Shown: positions 25,801 through 34,791 of the stretch, piece by piece | How the letters are laid out: each line of letters begins with the position of its first letter | How positions within the stretch are numbered: position 1 is the stretch's first letter | Origin: Chryseobacterium sp. T16E-39 | GTDB lineage: Bacteria; Bacteroidota; Bacteroidia; Flavobacteriales; Weeksellaceae | Length of the DNA: 64,000 bases | Assembly: GCF_002216065.1 (NCBI RefSeq) | Contig: NZ_CP022282.1 | Location: forward strand, 1,798,001-1,862,000 | Reading direction: 5' to 3' | Notes under the pieces: generated by a model | Told to the model about the DNA's origin: nothing | What the model saw: only the letters and a program-made list of their open reading frames with translations | The model's database searches: none | Program-made: the position numbers and the translations under genes

Positions 25801-26746
25801 TGGTTTAACCCCTATTCTTAATTATACTGAGGAAGGAAGTGCTATTGTAAAGGCATCAGGAACCGCTGTAAACGGAGTCTTTACTGTAGAGTTCTATGTA
25901 CCTAAAGACATTAACTACGCAGTAGGTGAAGGAAGAATCCTGGGATATGCTGATAATAAGGCTATGGATGTATTCAATAACCAATCTGTTCAGGTCGGAG
26001 ATATCAACCCGAATGGAATTAATGACAGCCAACCGCCAAAAGTAAAATTATACATGAACAATACCAACTTTGCTGATGGCGGAATTACAGACCAAAATCC
26101 AATGTTGCTTGCCTGTGTTACTGATGATACAGGAATAAATTCTACAGGTTCTGGTATCGGTCACGATATTACTGTATATTTGGACGGGCAAATTATCAAT
26201 ACTATTGTTTTGAATGATTTCTATGCTTCCGGAGAAGGAAACGGATGTCTGAGCCCGAGTCTTGCAGATTACCAAAAAGGAAATGTAACCTACCCTTTCA
26301 GAAATCTGTCAATCGGTCAGCATCAATTATCCTTTAAAGTTTGGGACATAAACAATAATTCTACATCTGCTACGTTAAACTTTGAAGTTAAGGATGAGGC
26401 CGATCAACATTTAGTGATCAACAGACCACTCAACTGGCCTAATCCATTTACAAATAAAACCTATGTTCAATTTGAGCATAATTGTGATGATATCCTAAAT
26501 GTGAATGTTCAGATCTATACCATAACAGGAAAATTAGTAAGAACTTTATCCCAGGCTGTTGTTGCAGAACCTTTCCTACAGGGCTTTAGAACCCCTCGTC
26601 AGGCAATAGAATGGGATGGAAGAGATGATTTTGGGGCAACTGTTGGGAAGGGAACATATATTTTTAAGATATTTGCAAAAAGTCAAAATCAAGAAAAATG
26701 CAAAGGAAGTGCTACAGCTGTAGAAAAAATGGTACTTTTGAAGTAA
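22859..26746 (+). CDS. porU: T9SS sortase-like peptidase PorU (C25 family)
   Basis: 1295 aa with signal peptide (cleavage after TLYAQ). PorU is the surface transpeptidase that removes C-terminal sorting domains of T9SS cargo and attaches cargo to anionic LPS. The gingipain-type C25 domain spans about residues 540-920, with catalytic His786 in FGHGG and Cys824 in TITCEF. The C-terminal 90 residues (NWPNPFTNKTYVQF ... GKGTYIFKIFAKS) resemble a sorting domain, as known for PorU itself. Followed by porV after 60 bp. Confidence 0.96.
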   Translation: MKQIITFLLLSSFVSTLYAQKINIEWNGSKIQDFGDTKINLPNFKNRGFSYGQNNIFIITTQKIGERQLKVSNLVWESVSNRELFELSKNVLPDYDITNVSYYYSEGEQYASVNVGLFKNVKGRIQRLSSFEISEGSGSNQIMNAAKVGTSNNPLSSGAFYKIKVDKSGIFKITTQFLKDNGINPSSVNPKNFRIYGNGGIMLSEFNQDVKYSALQENAIQVVGEDDGIWNDQDYALFYAQGPNGYNLYNKSNGGGFKRADERVDKSENVKNIYDDFSYYYINFDKGAGKRVLPIDADLPATALITRFDNYQVINNDQKNIMKVGRVWTEEAPFTTDKTVTFNLNSPIQGADAIKYRTKVIGYKSQGNSISFDINNQNAQIYSSGSTDPDYLPLTYSGDITNLNGNQISFNYKPNITTNPNGSFYFDYAEVQYKEDLKYNGSQMNFRDFSLTSGTNTSYGFSVNNTAGLEQIWDVTDITNANRRVNKATGSASFNFGYVTADLNFNNEFVAFKADAAYSPQFVERIANQNLSGLQNVDYLIITVPEMMSQAQRLANYHQTKNNFNVQIVDANKIYNEFGSGSRDLTAIRDFITKLNTPLGSLKYVFILGDTSYDYKNRVPNNSNVVSSYQSEQSSEFVTSFVTDDYIVMTKPQTSASVPSNLPDLPVGRLPAANVTEAGIMMDKTLAYYNSLSGQSTPFGEWRMKLDFVVDDDNDGGSPFHDVMNNTLSTVFEQPGSTNLKEYNVRKLYLDAFQAQSTAGGQRYPQVNQAISNDIGNSMYLFYFGHGGISGWAQERVLTLDEINNANNFSNVYSRFPFVSTITCEFTLWDEPETLSAGERFLKMKQGGPAAMITSSRAIGVDYGRDFTDLYTQDIFKLVNDDFETLGVAHLNAKKQKGPQTDHLKVNLLGDPAMKLSRPKRLLVIDNIETPVPGLIRGLDFVKVKGHINNTNGTVNTTFNGRVVINIFDKRLNKKTLNNDGGLTPILNYTEEGSAIVKASGTAVNGVFTVEFYVPKDINYAVGEGRILGYADNKAMDVFNNQSVQVGDINPNGINDSQPPKVKLYMNNTNFADGGITDQNPMLLACVTDDTGINSTGSGIGHDITVYLDGQIINTIVLNDFYASGEGNGCLSPSLADYQKGNVTYPFRNLSIGQHQLSFKVWDINNNSTSATLNFEVKDEADQHLVINRPLNWPNPFTNKTYVQFEHNCDDILNVNVQIYTITGKLVRTLSQAVVAEPFLQGFRTPRQAIEWDGRDDFGATVGKGTYIFKIFAKSQNQEKCKGSATAVEKMVLLK

Positions 26747-26806
26747 AATAAAACAAGTATAAGTAACAATATTAATAAAAAACTGATAATATATAAAAGA
26801 CAACAT

Positions 26807-27970
26807 ATGAATTTAACTACTAAACTGCTTTTAGGAATTGGTTTTACTGCTGGTTTTTTAGGCTATTCGCAAGATCTGAGTAAGGTAGGACCTGTATTAA
26901 CCGGGGCTCCTTTTCTAAGAATTGCACCAGATGCGAGATCTGGAGGTATGGGTGATCAAGGTGTCGTTACCTCTCCGGATGCATTTTCTCAATTCTGGAA
27001 CGCGGCAAAATATCCTTTTAGCAGAACTAGTTCTTCCGTAGGTCTCAACTACACTCCTTACATGGGAAAATTAACGAATGATGTATTCTTATTATATGGT
27101 GCATTTCATAAATTTTTAGGTCAGGATGAAAGATCTACGATCTCAGCAAGTATTTATTACTTCAATATGGGACAGGTAGATTTAACTCAATTGGTAGGTA
27201 CTGAAGTAGCTTCCATGGGAACATCCAAGCCAAATGAATTCTCCATTGACGTTGCTTATGCGCTAAAACTTTCTGATTCTTATTCAATGGCAGTAACAGG
27301 TAGATTTATTCGTTCAGATTTAGCTGGAGGATTCAACACTGATACTACACTTAAACCGGCAAACTCTTTTGCAGTAGACGTTTCTGGGTACTATACTTCT
27401 CCAAGATTCTCTAGTTTCGGAGGATATGATGGTAAATTGAATGCAGGTTTTGCGATTCAGAACTTAGGTCCAAAATTGGATTACACAGGAAATGAAGAAT
27501 CAAGATCTTATCTTCCTACGATGGCAAGATTAGGGGTTGGTTACGATATGTATTTGGATGATGTTAATAAGATCGGACTGAGTGTAGAAGGTTCTAAAAT
27601 CCTTGTTCCAGGTTCAGAATTTATCGGAATGGATCCTAATACAAGACAGCCGATGTATGCAGTACCTAACGTAGGACCAATCGCCGGTATCGGAAAATCT
27701 TTCAAAAATAAGAACAGCATTATGTATAGTGGTGCTTTAGAATATTCATATGATAATGCTTTCGCTGTAAGAACTGGTTATTTCCGTGAAAGTGAAGAAC
27801 AGGGAGCCAGACAATTCGCTACAGCGGGTATTGGTTTGAAATACCGTTCTTTCGGACTTGACATTTCTTACCTGATCAATATGTCTAAAATTAATACTGC
27901 ATTGGATAACACACTTCGTTTCGGTTTAACCTGGAATATCGGAGATGAAACATCTAATGTTGATTATTAA
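26807..27970 (+). CDS. porV: T9SS outer membrane protein PorV (LptO)
   Basis: 387 aa, signal peptide ending near GYSQD. Outer-membrane barrel of the FadL superfamily; conserved start LRIAPDARSGGMGDQGVVTSPDAFSQFWNAAKYPF is diagnostic for PorV/PorQ. PorV shuttles cargo from the translocon SprA to PorU. Gene order gldJ <- -> porU, porV matches other Flavobacteriia. Confidence 0.96.
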   Translation: MNLTTKLLLGIGFTAGFLGYSQDLSKVGPVLTGAPFLRIAPDARSGGMGDQGVVTSPDAFSQFWNAAKYPFSRTSSSVGLNYTPYMGKLTNDVFLLYGAFHKFLGQDERSTISASIYYFNMGQVDLTQLVGTEVASMGTSKPNEFSIDVAYALKLSDSYSMAVTGRFIRSDLAGGFNTDTTLKPANSFAVDVSGYYTSPRFSSFGGYDGKLNAGFAIQNLGPKLDYTGNEESRSYLPTMARLGVGYDMYLDDVNKIGLSVEGSKILVPGSEFIGMDPNTRQPMYAVPNVGPIAGIGKSFKNKNSIMYSGALEYSYDNAFAVRTGYFRESEEQGARQFATAGIGLKYRSFGLDISYLINMSKINTALDNTLRFGLTWNIGDETSNVDY

Positions 27971-27995
27971 AAAAAATATAACATTTAAGTTTACA

Positions 27996-28025
27996 AAAGT
28001 CTCATATTTATGAGGCTTTTTTGTT
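27996..28025 (+). terminator. porV terminator
   Basis: Stem AAAGTCTCATA / TATGAGGCTTT (one G-U pair; apex partly unpaired) followed by a T-run at 28017-28022. Confidence 0.8.
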
Positions 28026-28035
28026 TTCCAATAAT

Positions 28036-28043
28036 TATTTTTG
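28036..28043 (+). promoter_or_regulatory. -7 box TATTTTTG, leaderless spacing, FUSC gene
   Basis: Perfect TAnnTTTG; TAAT separates it from ATG 28048. Confidence 0.6.
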
Positions 28044-28047
28044 TAAT

Positions 28048-30315
28048 ATGAACTATTCGGCGGAGCTAAAAAAATTTGTAACCAGTCAGTATGTATATTC
28101 TGCCATCAGAATTACACTAGCTACGGTATTACCATGTTTGGTCCTCGCCCACTTTGGAATTTTAAAAGAGTATTTTCTCTTTCCTTTGGGAACCAGCTTT
28201 GTAGCACTTACTGATCAACCGGGACCATTTATTAGAAGAAGAAATGCGTTAACTTTTGCCATTTTCTGTTTTGTACTTGTAGCTCTCATTGCAAGTCTGG
28301 TCATGAATATAAAAGTCCTGGTCATCCTTGAAATTATTGTATTTGCCATGTTCTTCTCACTAATTGGTGTTTACGGGCAGAGATTGGCTGCAGTAGGTTC
28401 TTTATCTCTGGTCGTTATGGCTATCTTTATTGACGGACATCTTACCGGAGATAATATTTTTAAAAGTCTTCTGATTTTTGCATCCGGATGTACATGGTTT
28501 CTCCTGATATTCCTCATCGTCACCACCATACAACCCTATAAACTGGCCAGCCAGATGATTGGTGAAAACTATCTTCAACTGGCAGAGTTTTTAAAAATAA
28601 AGGCTAATTATTATCAGAAGAATCCTGATTTTGATAAATTGACCACTCAGGTCATTGCAAAGCAAATAGGAATTAAAAATCTTCAGGAAGAAACCCGCGA
28701 AACCGTTTTTAAAACAAGAACGATCGTCAATGAATCGACGACTACCAGCAGATTACTAATGTTGATGTTTCTGAACTCGATGGACCTTCATGAAAAATTA
28801 ATGACCTCTGAAAGTGATTACCAAAAACTTCAGGAAAGTTTTAAGGACAGCATGATCCTGGTTCATATTCATGATTACCTTAATCTGCTTGCTGAAGAAA
28901 TAACGAATATTGGAATTTCATTACAAGTAGGTACCCGGGCAAAACCAATCTTTAACCTGGATGCTGAATTAAAAAAACTAAACACCCAATATTTTGAAGT
29001 AAGAAATAGGCAGATCACTCCTGAAACGTTGGAAAATTTTATGATCCTGCGTCAGATTCTCATGCGTATCAGTGAGATCACCAAAGAAATTAATGAAATC
29101 TACAAAGTGTTTTCACAGGATGTGAAACTAGCAAAGAGTCTTTCAACCGGGCTGGACTTAAGGAAGTTTATGCCTAATGAAGAGAAACTTAATTTCCAGG
29201 TACTAAAAAATAATATCTCGTTCTCATCCTCACAGTTCCGCCATGCGATCCGTATTACAACAGCGTTATTGATTGGCTACCTTTTTTCATTTTTCCAATT
29301 TCTAAGTATTGGTCATACTTATTGGATATTAATCACAATTACTGCCATACTAAAGCCGGCCTACTCGATTACAAAACAGCGAAACGGACTTCGTTTGTAT
29401 GGAACCATTGTAGGAGCTACTATTGCGTATATAATACTTCATTTTATTCATATCAACGCTATTTTATTTGGTACTCTTTTAGTAAGCATGATTCTTTGTT
29501 TCAGTTTATTGAAAGGAAGATACTTCTGGGCAGTATTGTTTATGACGATCTATGTCTTTCTGAGTTTTAATTTTTTAAGTCCCGGAAAGGTAGATATTAT
29601 CTTTAAAGACAGGATCGTAGATACTGTAATTGCAGGTATTATTGCATTCTTGGTCTCTTATATTGTTCTTCCCGTTTGGGAACACACTCAGAATCTGGAT
29701 CTGATGAAAAAATCTGCGGAAAGTAACCTCATCTATTTCCAGAGTGTCATTTCCAAATTTCTTCAGGAAGGTTTTGATCTTGAAGAATATAAAGTAAAAC
29801 GTAAAAATGCTATCATTTCACTTGCCAACCTTTCTGATAATTTCCAGAGAATGATTTCTGAACCTAAAAATCAGCAGAAAAAATTAGAGGTAGTACATCA
29901 GTTTGTAGCAACTTCACACCTTGTTACCGCCTATACAGCATCTCTTTCCCAGTATTCCAAAAACGACGAAAAATATCCTGAAATAGATGCTGAAAGCTGG
30001 AGTAAGAAAATAGAATCAGAATTACAACAGACTTCTGCCCTTCTTAAAGGTGAGGAAATAAATGAAGTTTTAAAAATGGAAAGCCGACTTGAACCGGAAG
30101 ACTCCTCTATTGACGATCTTATGCTTAAAAGAAAAACTGAACTGGAAGAAAATGAAGCATCGGATGTGAATGACCCCAATAAGATATCTCATCTTACTGA
30201 ACTGAAAAACATTCATGATGTACTGGAACTTATTTATGATGTGGCTAAAGAACAGAGAAAGGTCATTGAAAAATATAAAAACGAGTCCGAAGCGACTACT
30301 CCTCCACAATCGTAA
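28048..30315 (+). CDS. FUSC-family inner membrane transporter (YccS/YhfK-like)
   Basis: 755 aa from ATG 28048 (a TTG at 28021 in frame lies inside the porV terminator and is rejected). Two membrane blocks of about six helices each (residues 15-165 and 395-545) are separated and followed by cytoplasmic alpha-helical regions, the layout of YccS/FusC-type aromatic acid or phenolic efflux proteins. N-terminal YSAIRITLATVLPCLVLAHFG and FPLGTSFVALTDQPGPFIRRRNAL are characteristic of the Bacteroidetes group. Substrate unknown. Its end overlaps the convergent phosphopantetheinyl transferase gene by 20 bp. Confidence 0.9.
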   Translation: MNYSAELKKFVTSQYVYSAIRITLATVLPCLVLAHFGILKEYFLFPLGTSFVALTDQPGPFIRRRNALTFAIFCFVLVALIASLVMNIKVLVILEIIVFAMFFSLIGVYGQRLAAVGSLSLVVMAIFIDGHLTGDNIFKSLLIFASGCTWFLLIFLIVTTIQPYKLASQMIGENYLQLAEFLKIKANYYQKNPDFDKLTTQVIAKQIGIKNLQEETRETVFKTRTIVNESTTTSRLLMLMFLNSMDLHEKLMTSESDYQKLQESFKDSMILVHIHDYLNLLAEEITNIGISLQVGTRAKPIFNLDAELKKLNTQYFEVRNRQITPETLENFMILRQILMRISEITKEINEIYKVFSQDVKLAKSLSTGLDLRKFMPNEEKLNFQVLKNNISFSSSQFRHAIRITTALLIGYLFSFFQFLSIGHTYWILITITAILKPAYSITKQRNGLRLYGTIVGATIAYIILHFIHINAILFGTLLVSMILCFSLLKGRYFWAVLFMTIYVFLSFNFLSPGKVDIIFKDRIVDTVIAGIIAFLVSYIVLPVWEHTQNLDLMKKSAESNLIYFQSVISKFLQEGFDLEEYKVKRKNAIISLANLSDNFQRMISEPKNQQKKLEVVHQFVATSHLVTAYTASLSQYSKNDEKYPEIDAESWSKKIESELQQTSALLKGEEINEVLKMESRLEPEDSSIDDLMLKRKTELEENEASDVNDPNKISHLTELKNIHDVLELIYDVAKEQRKVIEKYKNESEATTPPQS

Positions 30316-30910
30316 AGCAGTAATCATCAAAAAATTCCACTCTCGCCTTAAACTCGTCTGAAAACTGATCGTCATAAACTCTACAGCTTATCTTATGAAG
30401 GTTTTTCAGCTCGAAAGGTTTTACCTCATAGTTCTTTTTCAGAGACCAGTATTTTGAATGGTGGATTTTATACATGCTTTCTTTTACACTCCAGATAATC
30501 GTATAATATGTACTGGCAATATCTTCCGGTATAAATCCTCTTTCATTTTCATAGGTGAATTTATCAATCACCCGCATTATTTTGGGGTTGAACTTTTCAA
30601 TATCAATTCCAATTTTATTCTTTGAAATAGCAATGGAGGCAAAGGGAAAAGAATGAGTAATGGAAATTTCCGCATCTTTAGGAGAAAGGAATGGCTCTCT
30701 TTCGTTATACAGAATTTTAGAATTTGGTTTCAAGCCTTTTAACAGCTTCCGAACCATCAGAACTTCCAGCAGCTTTTTAGGATGATAATCTTTTACCTTT
30801 TCCGCATTTTCAGGTTCCAAAAGGTCCTCAATGCGTAATTCCTCGCTCTCATCATATTTCCATACAAGAATGGTAGCTGTATCATCTGAAAAATCTCGGT
30901 AAAGGGGCAT
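30296..30910 (-). CDS. 4'-phosphopantetheinyl transferase
   Basis: 204 aa, Sfp-like superfamily. Transfers the phosphopantetheine arm from CoA to acyl or peptidyl carrier proteins. Mg/CoA motif GIDIEKF (D103, E105) and WSVKESMYK (W140, K143, E144) are intact. The short N-terminal half and flavobacterial context suggest it acts on fatty-acid or flexirubin/polyene carrier proteins; the true partner is not visible here. Confidence 0.92.
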   Translation of the reverse strand: MPLYRDFSDDTATILVWKYDESEELRIEDLLEPENAEKVKDYHPKKLLEVLMVRKLLKGLKPNSKILYNEREPFLSPKDAEISITHSFPFASIAISKNKIGIDIEKFNPKIMRVIDKFTYENERGFIPEDIASTYYTIIWSVKESMYKIHHSKYWSLKKNYEVKPFELKNLHKISCRVYDDQFSDEFKARVEFFDDYCFTIVEE

Positions 30911-30970
30911 TGTTTTTTATTGGATAAAAGTACTAAAAAGAAATTTAATAGAAATGTAATATGAGAAGAT

Positions 30971-31095
30971 GGAAGCAGGGAGACGGAAGTTAATTACAGC
31001 CTTTAAAATTGCTTTTGAAGTCATGATTGTAAAGAATCGATTTCCTGAAAAAAAAACTATCCTCTACCATTATAAGCTTCTATCTCCCTGCTTCC
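30971..31095. repeat. inverted repeat, 19-bp arms with 2 mismatches
   Basis: GGAAGCAGGGAGACGGAAG (30971-30989) pairs with CTTCTATCTCCCTGCTTCC (31077-31095). It fills the gap between the HugZ-like gene and the start of the phosphopantetheinyl transferase gene. A 75-codon frame here (30969-31196) is most likely just an open stretch across the repeat. Confidence 0.65.
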
Positions 31096-31110
31096 TGCTT
31101 CATATCTTAG

Positions 31111-31641
31111 TTATTTTGACTGGTGGTTCATATCATTACGGTGTTCAAGAATTTCTAAGTTTTCGTCTACAAAATAAGCACTTCCAAATCCGTTAACATA
31201 AGACCCTTTAGTTGGATGTAAAGCAATAAGAATAAAATCCTTCATTTTAGAAATAACATCAACTACTTTTCCGTGAGTTTCCTTTAAGCCGGCAACTACA
31301 TTATTCCAGGTTTCAGAGTCTCTTTCAATCTGTGAAGGAGTTGCTTCGATGGTTAAACGTTCACGTGCATAGATCTGCTTTGTAGTGGATTCATCTTCAA
31401 TAAACATCATTGAAACCTTTCTTTCGTCAGCCAGATTTTTTGTATGTTTTGCCATAAAAGACACCAGAATATAGAATGTATTTTCTACCTGAACAAAAGG
31501 TGCATAGCTTGAATTGGGATTCCCTTCAGCATCTACAGTTGCTAAAATTACACTCTTCGTATTTGCAATCAGTTCTTTTACCTTTGGCGCAACAGGTTTT
31601 GCTTTCTTCTGAGCCCCGTCCTCTGTATTTGTATGATTCAT
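31111..31641 (-). CDS. pyridoxamine 5'-phosphate oxidase-like protein, HugZ/HutZ type
   Basis: 176 aa. FMN-binding split-barrel: ELIANTKSVILATVDAEG, PNSSYAPFVQ, FYILVSFMAKHTKNLADE. The C-terminal GSYVNGFGSAYFVD block is shared with HugZ/HutZ haem-utilisation proteins, which bind haem and have been linked to haem degradation. The N-terminus has a charged extension (MNHTNTEDGAQKKAK). A TATTTTTG box (minus strand, plus coordinates 31661-31668) lies 19 nt upstream of the ATG. Confidence 0.8.
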   Translation of the reverse strand: MNHTNTEDGAQKKAKPVAPKVKELIANTKSVILATVDAEGNPNSSYAPFVQVENTFYILVSFMAKHTKNLADERKVSMMFIEDESTTKQIYARERLTIEATPSQIERDSETWNNVVAGLKETHGKVVDVISKMKDFILIALHPTKGSYVNGFGSAYFVDENLEILEHRNDMNHQSK

Positions 31642-31760
31642 AGTATAAAATTTATTGAGGCAAAAATAGGTTATTTAGATTAAATCCAAATAATTTAAAA
31701 CCATGTATAATCTCATTAACTGAACTTGATGCGTCGTTTTTATATCTTAATTATTAATTG

Positions 31761-31768
31761 TAATTTTG
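31761..31768 (+). promoter_or_regulatory. -7 box TAATTTTG of ahcY
   Basis: Perfect TAnnTTTG; predicted leader of about 36 nt before ATG 31809. Confidence 0.55.
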
Positions 31769-31808
31769 CACTTCATTATCAATTGAATTTAAACTTATTC
31801 ATTAACAT

Positions 31809-33125
31809 ATGAGTACTACAACACAATACATTCCTTATAAAGTTAAGGATATTTCTCTAGCAGAATGGGGAAGAAAAGAAATTACGCTTGCTGAGGCAGA
31901 GATGCCTGGTTTGATGTCTATCCGTGAAGAATACGGACCATCTCAACCCCTAAAAGGAGCAAGAATTGCAGGATGTCTTCACATGACTATCCAGACAGCT
32001 GTGCTTATCGAGACCTTAGTCGCTTTAGGTGCTGAAGTTACCTGGTCTTCTTGTAATATTTTCTCTACACAAGATCATGCTGCTGCTGCTATTGCTGCTG
32101 CAGGAATTCCTGTTTATGCATGGAAAGGGCTAAACGAAGAAGATTTTGACTGGTGTATCGAGCAGACTTTATTCTTTGGTGAAGATAGAAAGCCATTGAA
32201 TATGATTCTTGATGACGGTGGTGATCTTACGAATATGGTATTTGATAAATATCCTCAGTTCACAAAAGATATCAAAGGACTTTCTGAAGAAACAACAACT
32301 GGAGTACACAGATTGTACGAAAGAATGAAAAACGGAACTTTGGTAATGCCGGCGATCAACGTTAACGACTCTGTTACTAAATCTAAATTTGACAACAAAT
32401 ATGGTTGTAAAGAATCTGCAGTAGATGCTGTAAGAAGAGCTACAGACCTTATGTTGGCTGGAAAAAGAGTGGTCGTTTGTGGTTACGGAGACGTAGGTAA
32501 AGGTACTGCAGCTTCTTTCAGAGGAGCTGGTTCTATTGTTACAGTTACTGAAATTGATCCAATTTGTGCTTTACAGGCTGCAATGGACGGTTACGAAGTA
32601 AAAAGATTAGATACTGTTGTAGATAACGCAGATATTATCATTACTACGACAGGTAACTTCAACATTGTAAGAGGAGAGCATTTCCTTAAAATGAAAGATA
32701 AAGCGGTAGTTTGCAATATCGGTCACTTCGATAACGAAATCGATATGGCTTGGTTAAACGAAAACTACGGTTCTACAAAATCTGAAGTTAAGCCACAGGT
32801 GGACATCTATACTTTAGAAGGAGGAAAAGAGGTAATTATCCTTGCAGAAGGTAGATTGGTAAATCTTGGTTGTGCAACTGGACACCCAAGTTTTGTAATG
32901 TCAAATTCTTTCTCTAACCAGACTTTAGCTCAAATCGAATTATGGAATAATTCTGCAGCTTATGGAAACGAAGTGTATATGTTGCCAAAACATTTGGATG
33001 AAAAAGTAGCTGCTTTACACCTTAAAAAATTAAGCGTTGAGTTAGAAACTCTTTCTCCTGAACAGGCTGAATATATTGGTGTAGATGTAAAAGGACCATT
33101 CAAACCGGAATATTACAGATACTAA
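31809..33125 (+). CDS. ahcY: adenosylhomocysteinase
   Basis: 438 aa. Hydrolyses S-adenosylhomocysteine to adenosine and homocysteine in the methyl cycle, using tightly bound NAD. NAD-binding loop [13 protein letters not shown], substrate motifs [26 protein letters not shown] and the C-terminal [10 protein letters not shown] (Lys and Tyr contacting NAD of the partner subunit) are present. Codon use is biased to common codons, as for a highly expressed gene. Confidence 0.98.
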   Translation: MSTTTQYIPYKVKDISLAEWGRKEITLAEAEMPGLMSIREEYGPSQPLKGARIAGCLHMTIQTAVLIETLVALGAEVTWSSCNIFSTQDHAAAAIAAAGIPVYAWKGLNEEDFDWCIEQTLFFGEDRKPLNMILDDGGDLTNMVFDKYPQFTKDIKGLSEETTTGVHRLYERMKNGTLVMPAINVNDSVTKSKFDNKYGCKESAVDAVRRATDLMLAGKRVVVCGYGDVGKGTAASFRGAGSIVTVTEIDPICALQAAMDGYEVKRLDTVVDNADIIITTTGNFNIVRGEHFLKMKDKAVVCNIGHFDNEIDMAWLNENYGSTKSEVKPQVDIYTLEGGKEVIILAEGRLVNLGCATGHPSFVMSNSFSNQTLAQIELWNNSAAYGNEVYMLPKHLDEKVAALHLKKLSVELETLSPEQAEYIGVDVKGPFKPEYYRY

Positions 33126-33145
33126 GACATACATTTAATCTATAT

Positions 33146-33178
33146 AAAATCCCATTATTCAAAATAGTGGGATTTTTT
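33146..33178 (+). terminator. ahcY terminator
   Basis: Stem AAAATCCCATTAT / ATAGTGGGATTTT (one G-U pair) followed by T-run. Confidence 0.9.
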
Positions 33179-33235
33179 ATGGCCAATATTTTTAAAGCAG
33201 ATAAGTATTCTTTACTTTTGCCAGCAAAAAAAAGA

Positions 33236-34039
33236 ATGAAAAAGTATTTATTTCTGGGACTGATAGGCACAGCTACCATTTTTAATAGTTGCAGCAGTGA
33301 TAATGATAATGCCAATGATCCTTCCGAAAAAAGAGTATTATTAAGCAAGATCACTACAATTTACTATGATAATCCTGCCCAGCCAGAAACTACTGTATCA
33401 ACGCTCGAATATAATGCCCAGGGAGAGTTGGTAAAAACACTATCTGATGGAAGAGTTTCCATTTTTGAATACAATAACGGGAAACCCGTAAAAGTAAATT
33501 ACTATAATGCTGATCATACATTAGAATACTATACTTCTTTTGCCTATAACGGAGAGCAGTTGGTTAATATCAAAGCAATCTATTCCAATCCAAATTTTAA
33601 CAGAAGCAGCACGTATACCTATAACGCAAATGGTAAACTCGCATCTTCTACCCTTTGTCAATCAGAAGACTGTTCCCATCCGAGTATCTCTTCCTATACA
33701 TATAACGGAGACAACATCTCTGTGGAAACTTATCTGATGGGAGGAACAATAAGTTACTCTAATAAAAAGGAATTTTCTTACGACGATCAATTAAACCCTT
33801 ATACAAATATCAATAAATACATCAAAATTATGATGGAAGGAGCTTATACTATAAGTAAAAACAATTATACGACAGAAAAAATAAGCTATAAGGATAATAA
33901 TAATGGTACCTGGATTCAAAATCAGACGAATACATACAGCATACAGTATAATAGTGATCATTTACCTGTACAGGTTATCGGCAAACAATCCAATGGGCAG
34001 AACTACGTACAATACAATTACGAATATATTACACAATAA
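33236..34039 (+). CDS. lipoprotein with YD-like repeats
   Basis: 267 aa from ATG 33236; the frame opens inside the ahcY terminator, so the later ATG is preferred. Lipobox region GTATIFNSCSSDN makes it a lipoprotein. The body holds several Y-N-x-x-G-x-x/Y-x-Y units (LEYNAQGELVKTL, FEYNNGKPVKVNYY, YTYNANGKLASS, YTYNGDNISVETY), similar to YD/RHS-like beta repeats found in Bacteroidetes surface lipoproteins. Function unknown. A perfect -7 box TACTTTTG is at 33213-33220. Confidence 0.8.
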   Translation: MKKYLFLGLIGTATIFNSCSSDNDNANDPSEKRVLLSKITTIYYDNPAQPETTVSTLEYNAQGELVKTLSDGRVSIFEYNNGKPVKVNYYNADHTLEYYTSFAYNGEQLVNIKAIYSNPNFNRSSTYTYNANGKLASSTLCQSEDCSHPSISSYTYNGDNISVETYLMGGTISYSNKKEFSYDDQLNPYTNINKYIKIMMEGAYTISKNNYTTEKISYKDNNNGTWIQNQTNTYSIQYNSDHLPVQVIGKQSNGQNYVQYNYEYITQ

Positions 34040-34044
34040 ACTTA

Positions 34045-34072
34045 AAAAGCTCTCCGAATAGGAGAGTTTTTT
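34045..34072 (+). terminator. terminator after the YD-like lipoprotein
   Basis: Stem CTCTCC / GGAGAG with GAATA loop and a following T-run. Confidence 0.85.
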
Positions 34073-34079
34073 GTTTTCA

Positions 34080-34166
34080 GGAGCTATTTCCCGCTATCCG
34101 CTCATACTCCTCGCTCCCTGCCTCACCCTTTTGCTGCGGGGTAACCGCTACTATCGGGGCTAAGAC
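34080..34166. repeat. GC-rich intergenic element, probable dispersed repeat
   Basis: A block with composition unlike its surroundings (CCCGCTATCCGCT, CTCGCTCCCTGCCTC, TGCTGCGGGGTAACCGC, TATCGGGGC). From memory, similar GC-rich CCGCTATCCGCT / CATCGGGGC elements occur between genes in many Chryseobacterium genomes. No reading frame. Confidence 0.45.
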
Positions 34167-34254
34167 AATTCTTGAGGCATCACAATATAGGTGTTCAATT
34201 CTAATAAAAAAAAGTATATATTTGGCTCCTGATTAAACAAAAACATTATAATTA

Positions 34255-34647
34255 ATGAAAAAACAAAGAGTATCAAATGCATTTGTCGCAGCATCTTGGA
34301 TTGCACTGGGAGCAGGAATGATTGGCTATATCGTTGGACTTGCAAGAGCTGAAATGCTACTTAATGAAAAAGGATATTATTTTACAATCCTTTTATATGG
34401 GCTATTTGCAGTAGTTTCTTTACAAAAAGCGGTTCGTGATAAATTAGAAAATATTCCGGTGACTGATATCTACTATGGAATTTGTTGGTTTGCCACTTTA
34501 TCATCTATTGTATTACTGGCAATAGGTCTTTGGAATGCCACTATTCTTCCAAGTGAAAAAGGGTTTTATGCTTTTGCATTTTTATTAGCCCTTTTTGGAG
34601 CCATTTCAGTTCAGAAGAATACAAGAGACAATATGCTTCAGGACTAA
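34255..34647 (+). CDS. yiaA: YiaA/YiaB-family inner membrane protein
   Basis: 130 aa with four hydrophobic segments in two related halves (WIALGAGMIGYIVGL + YYFTILLYGLFAVVSLQKAVRD and WFATLSSIVLLAIGL + GFYAFAFLLALFGAISVQKNTRD), the duplicated YiaAB two-helix domain. Function unknown. TATATTTG -7 box at 34217-34224. Confidence 0.9.
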   Translation: MKKQRVSNAFVAASWIALGAGMIGYIVGLARAEMLLNEKGYYFTILLYGLFAVVSLQKAVRDKLENIPVTDIYYGICWFATLSSIVLLAIGLWNATILPSEKGFYAFAFLLALFGAISVQKNTRDNMLQD

Positions 34648-34728
34648 TATCCTACCCGTCAAATTCAGGAGATTTTCAGATCTTTTTGATAAAATTACAA
34701 AAAGAATAAAATAAATCAATTATAACAA

Positions 34729-34765
34729 TAAACTCTTCAAACATTTGGAGGGTTTATTATTTTTA
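34729..34765 (+). terminator. terminator after yiaA
   Basis: Twelve-pair stem AAACTCTTCAAA / TTTGGAGGGTTT including two G-U pairs, followed by a T-rich tract. Confidence 0.65.
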
Positions 34766-34791
34766 TTATCTTTATTTCACAAAATATTGAT

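Noticed and set aside
30969..31196. 75-codon frame between the HugZ-like and phosphopantetheinyl transferase genes
   Set aside because: It runs through both arms of an inverted repeat and into the HugZ-like gene; the product has no protein-like features.
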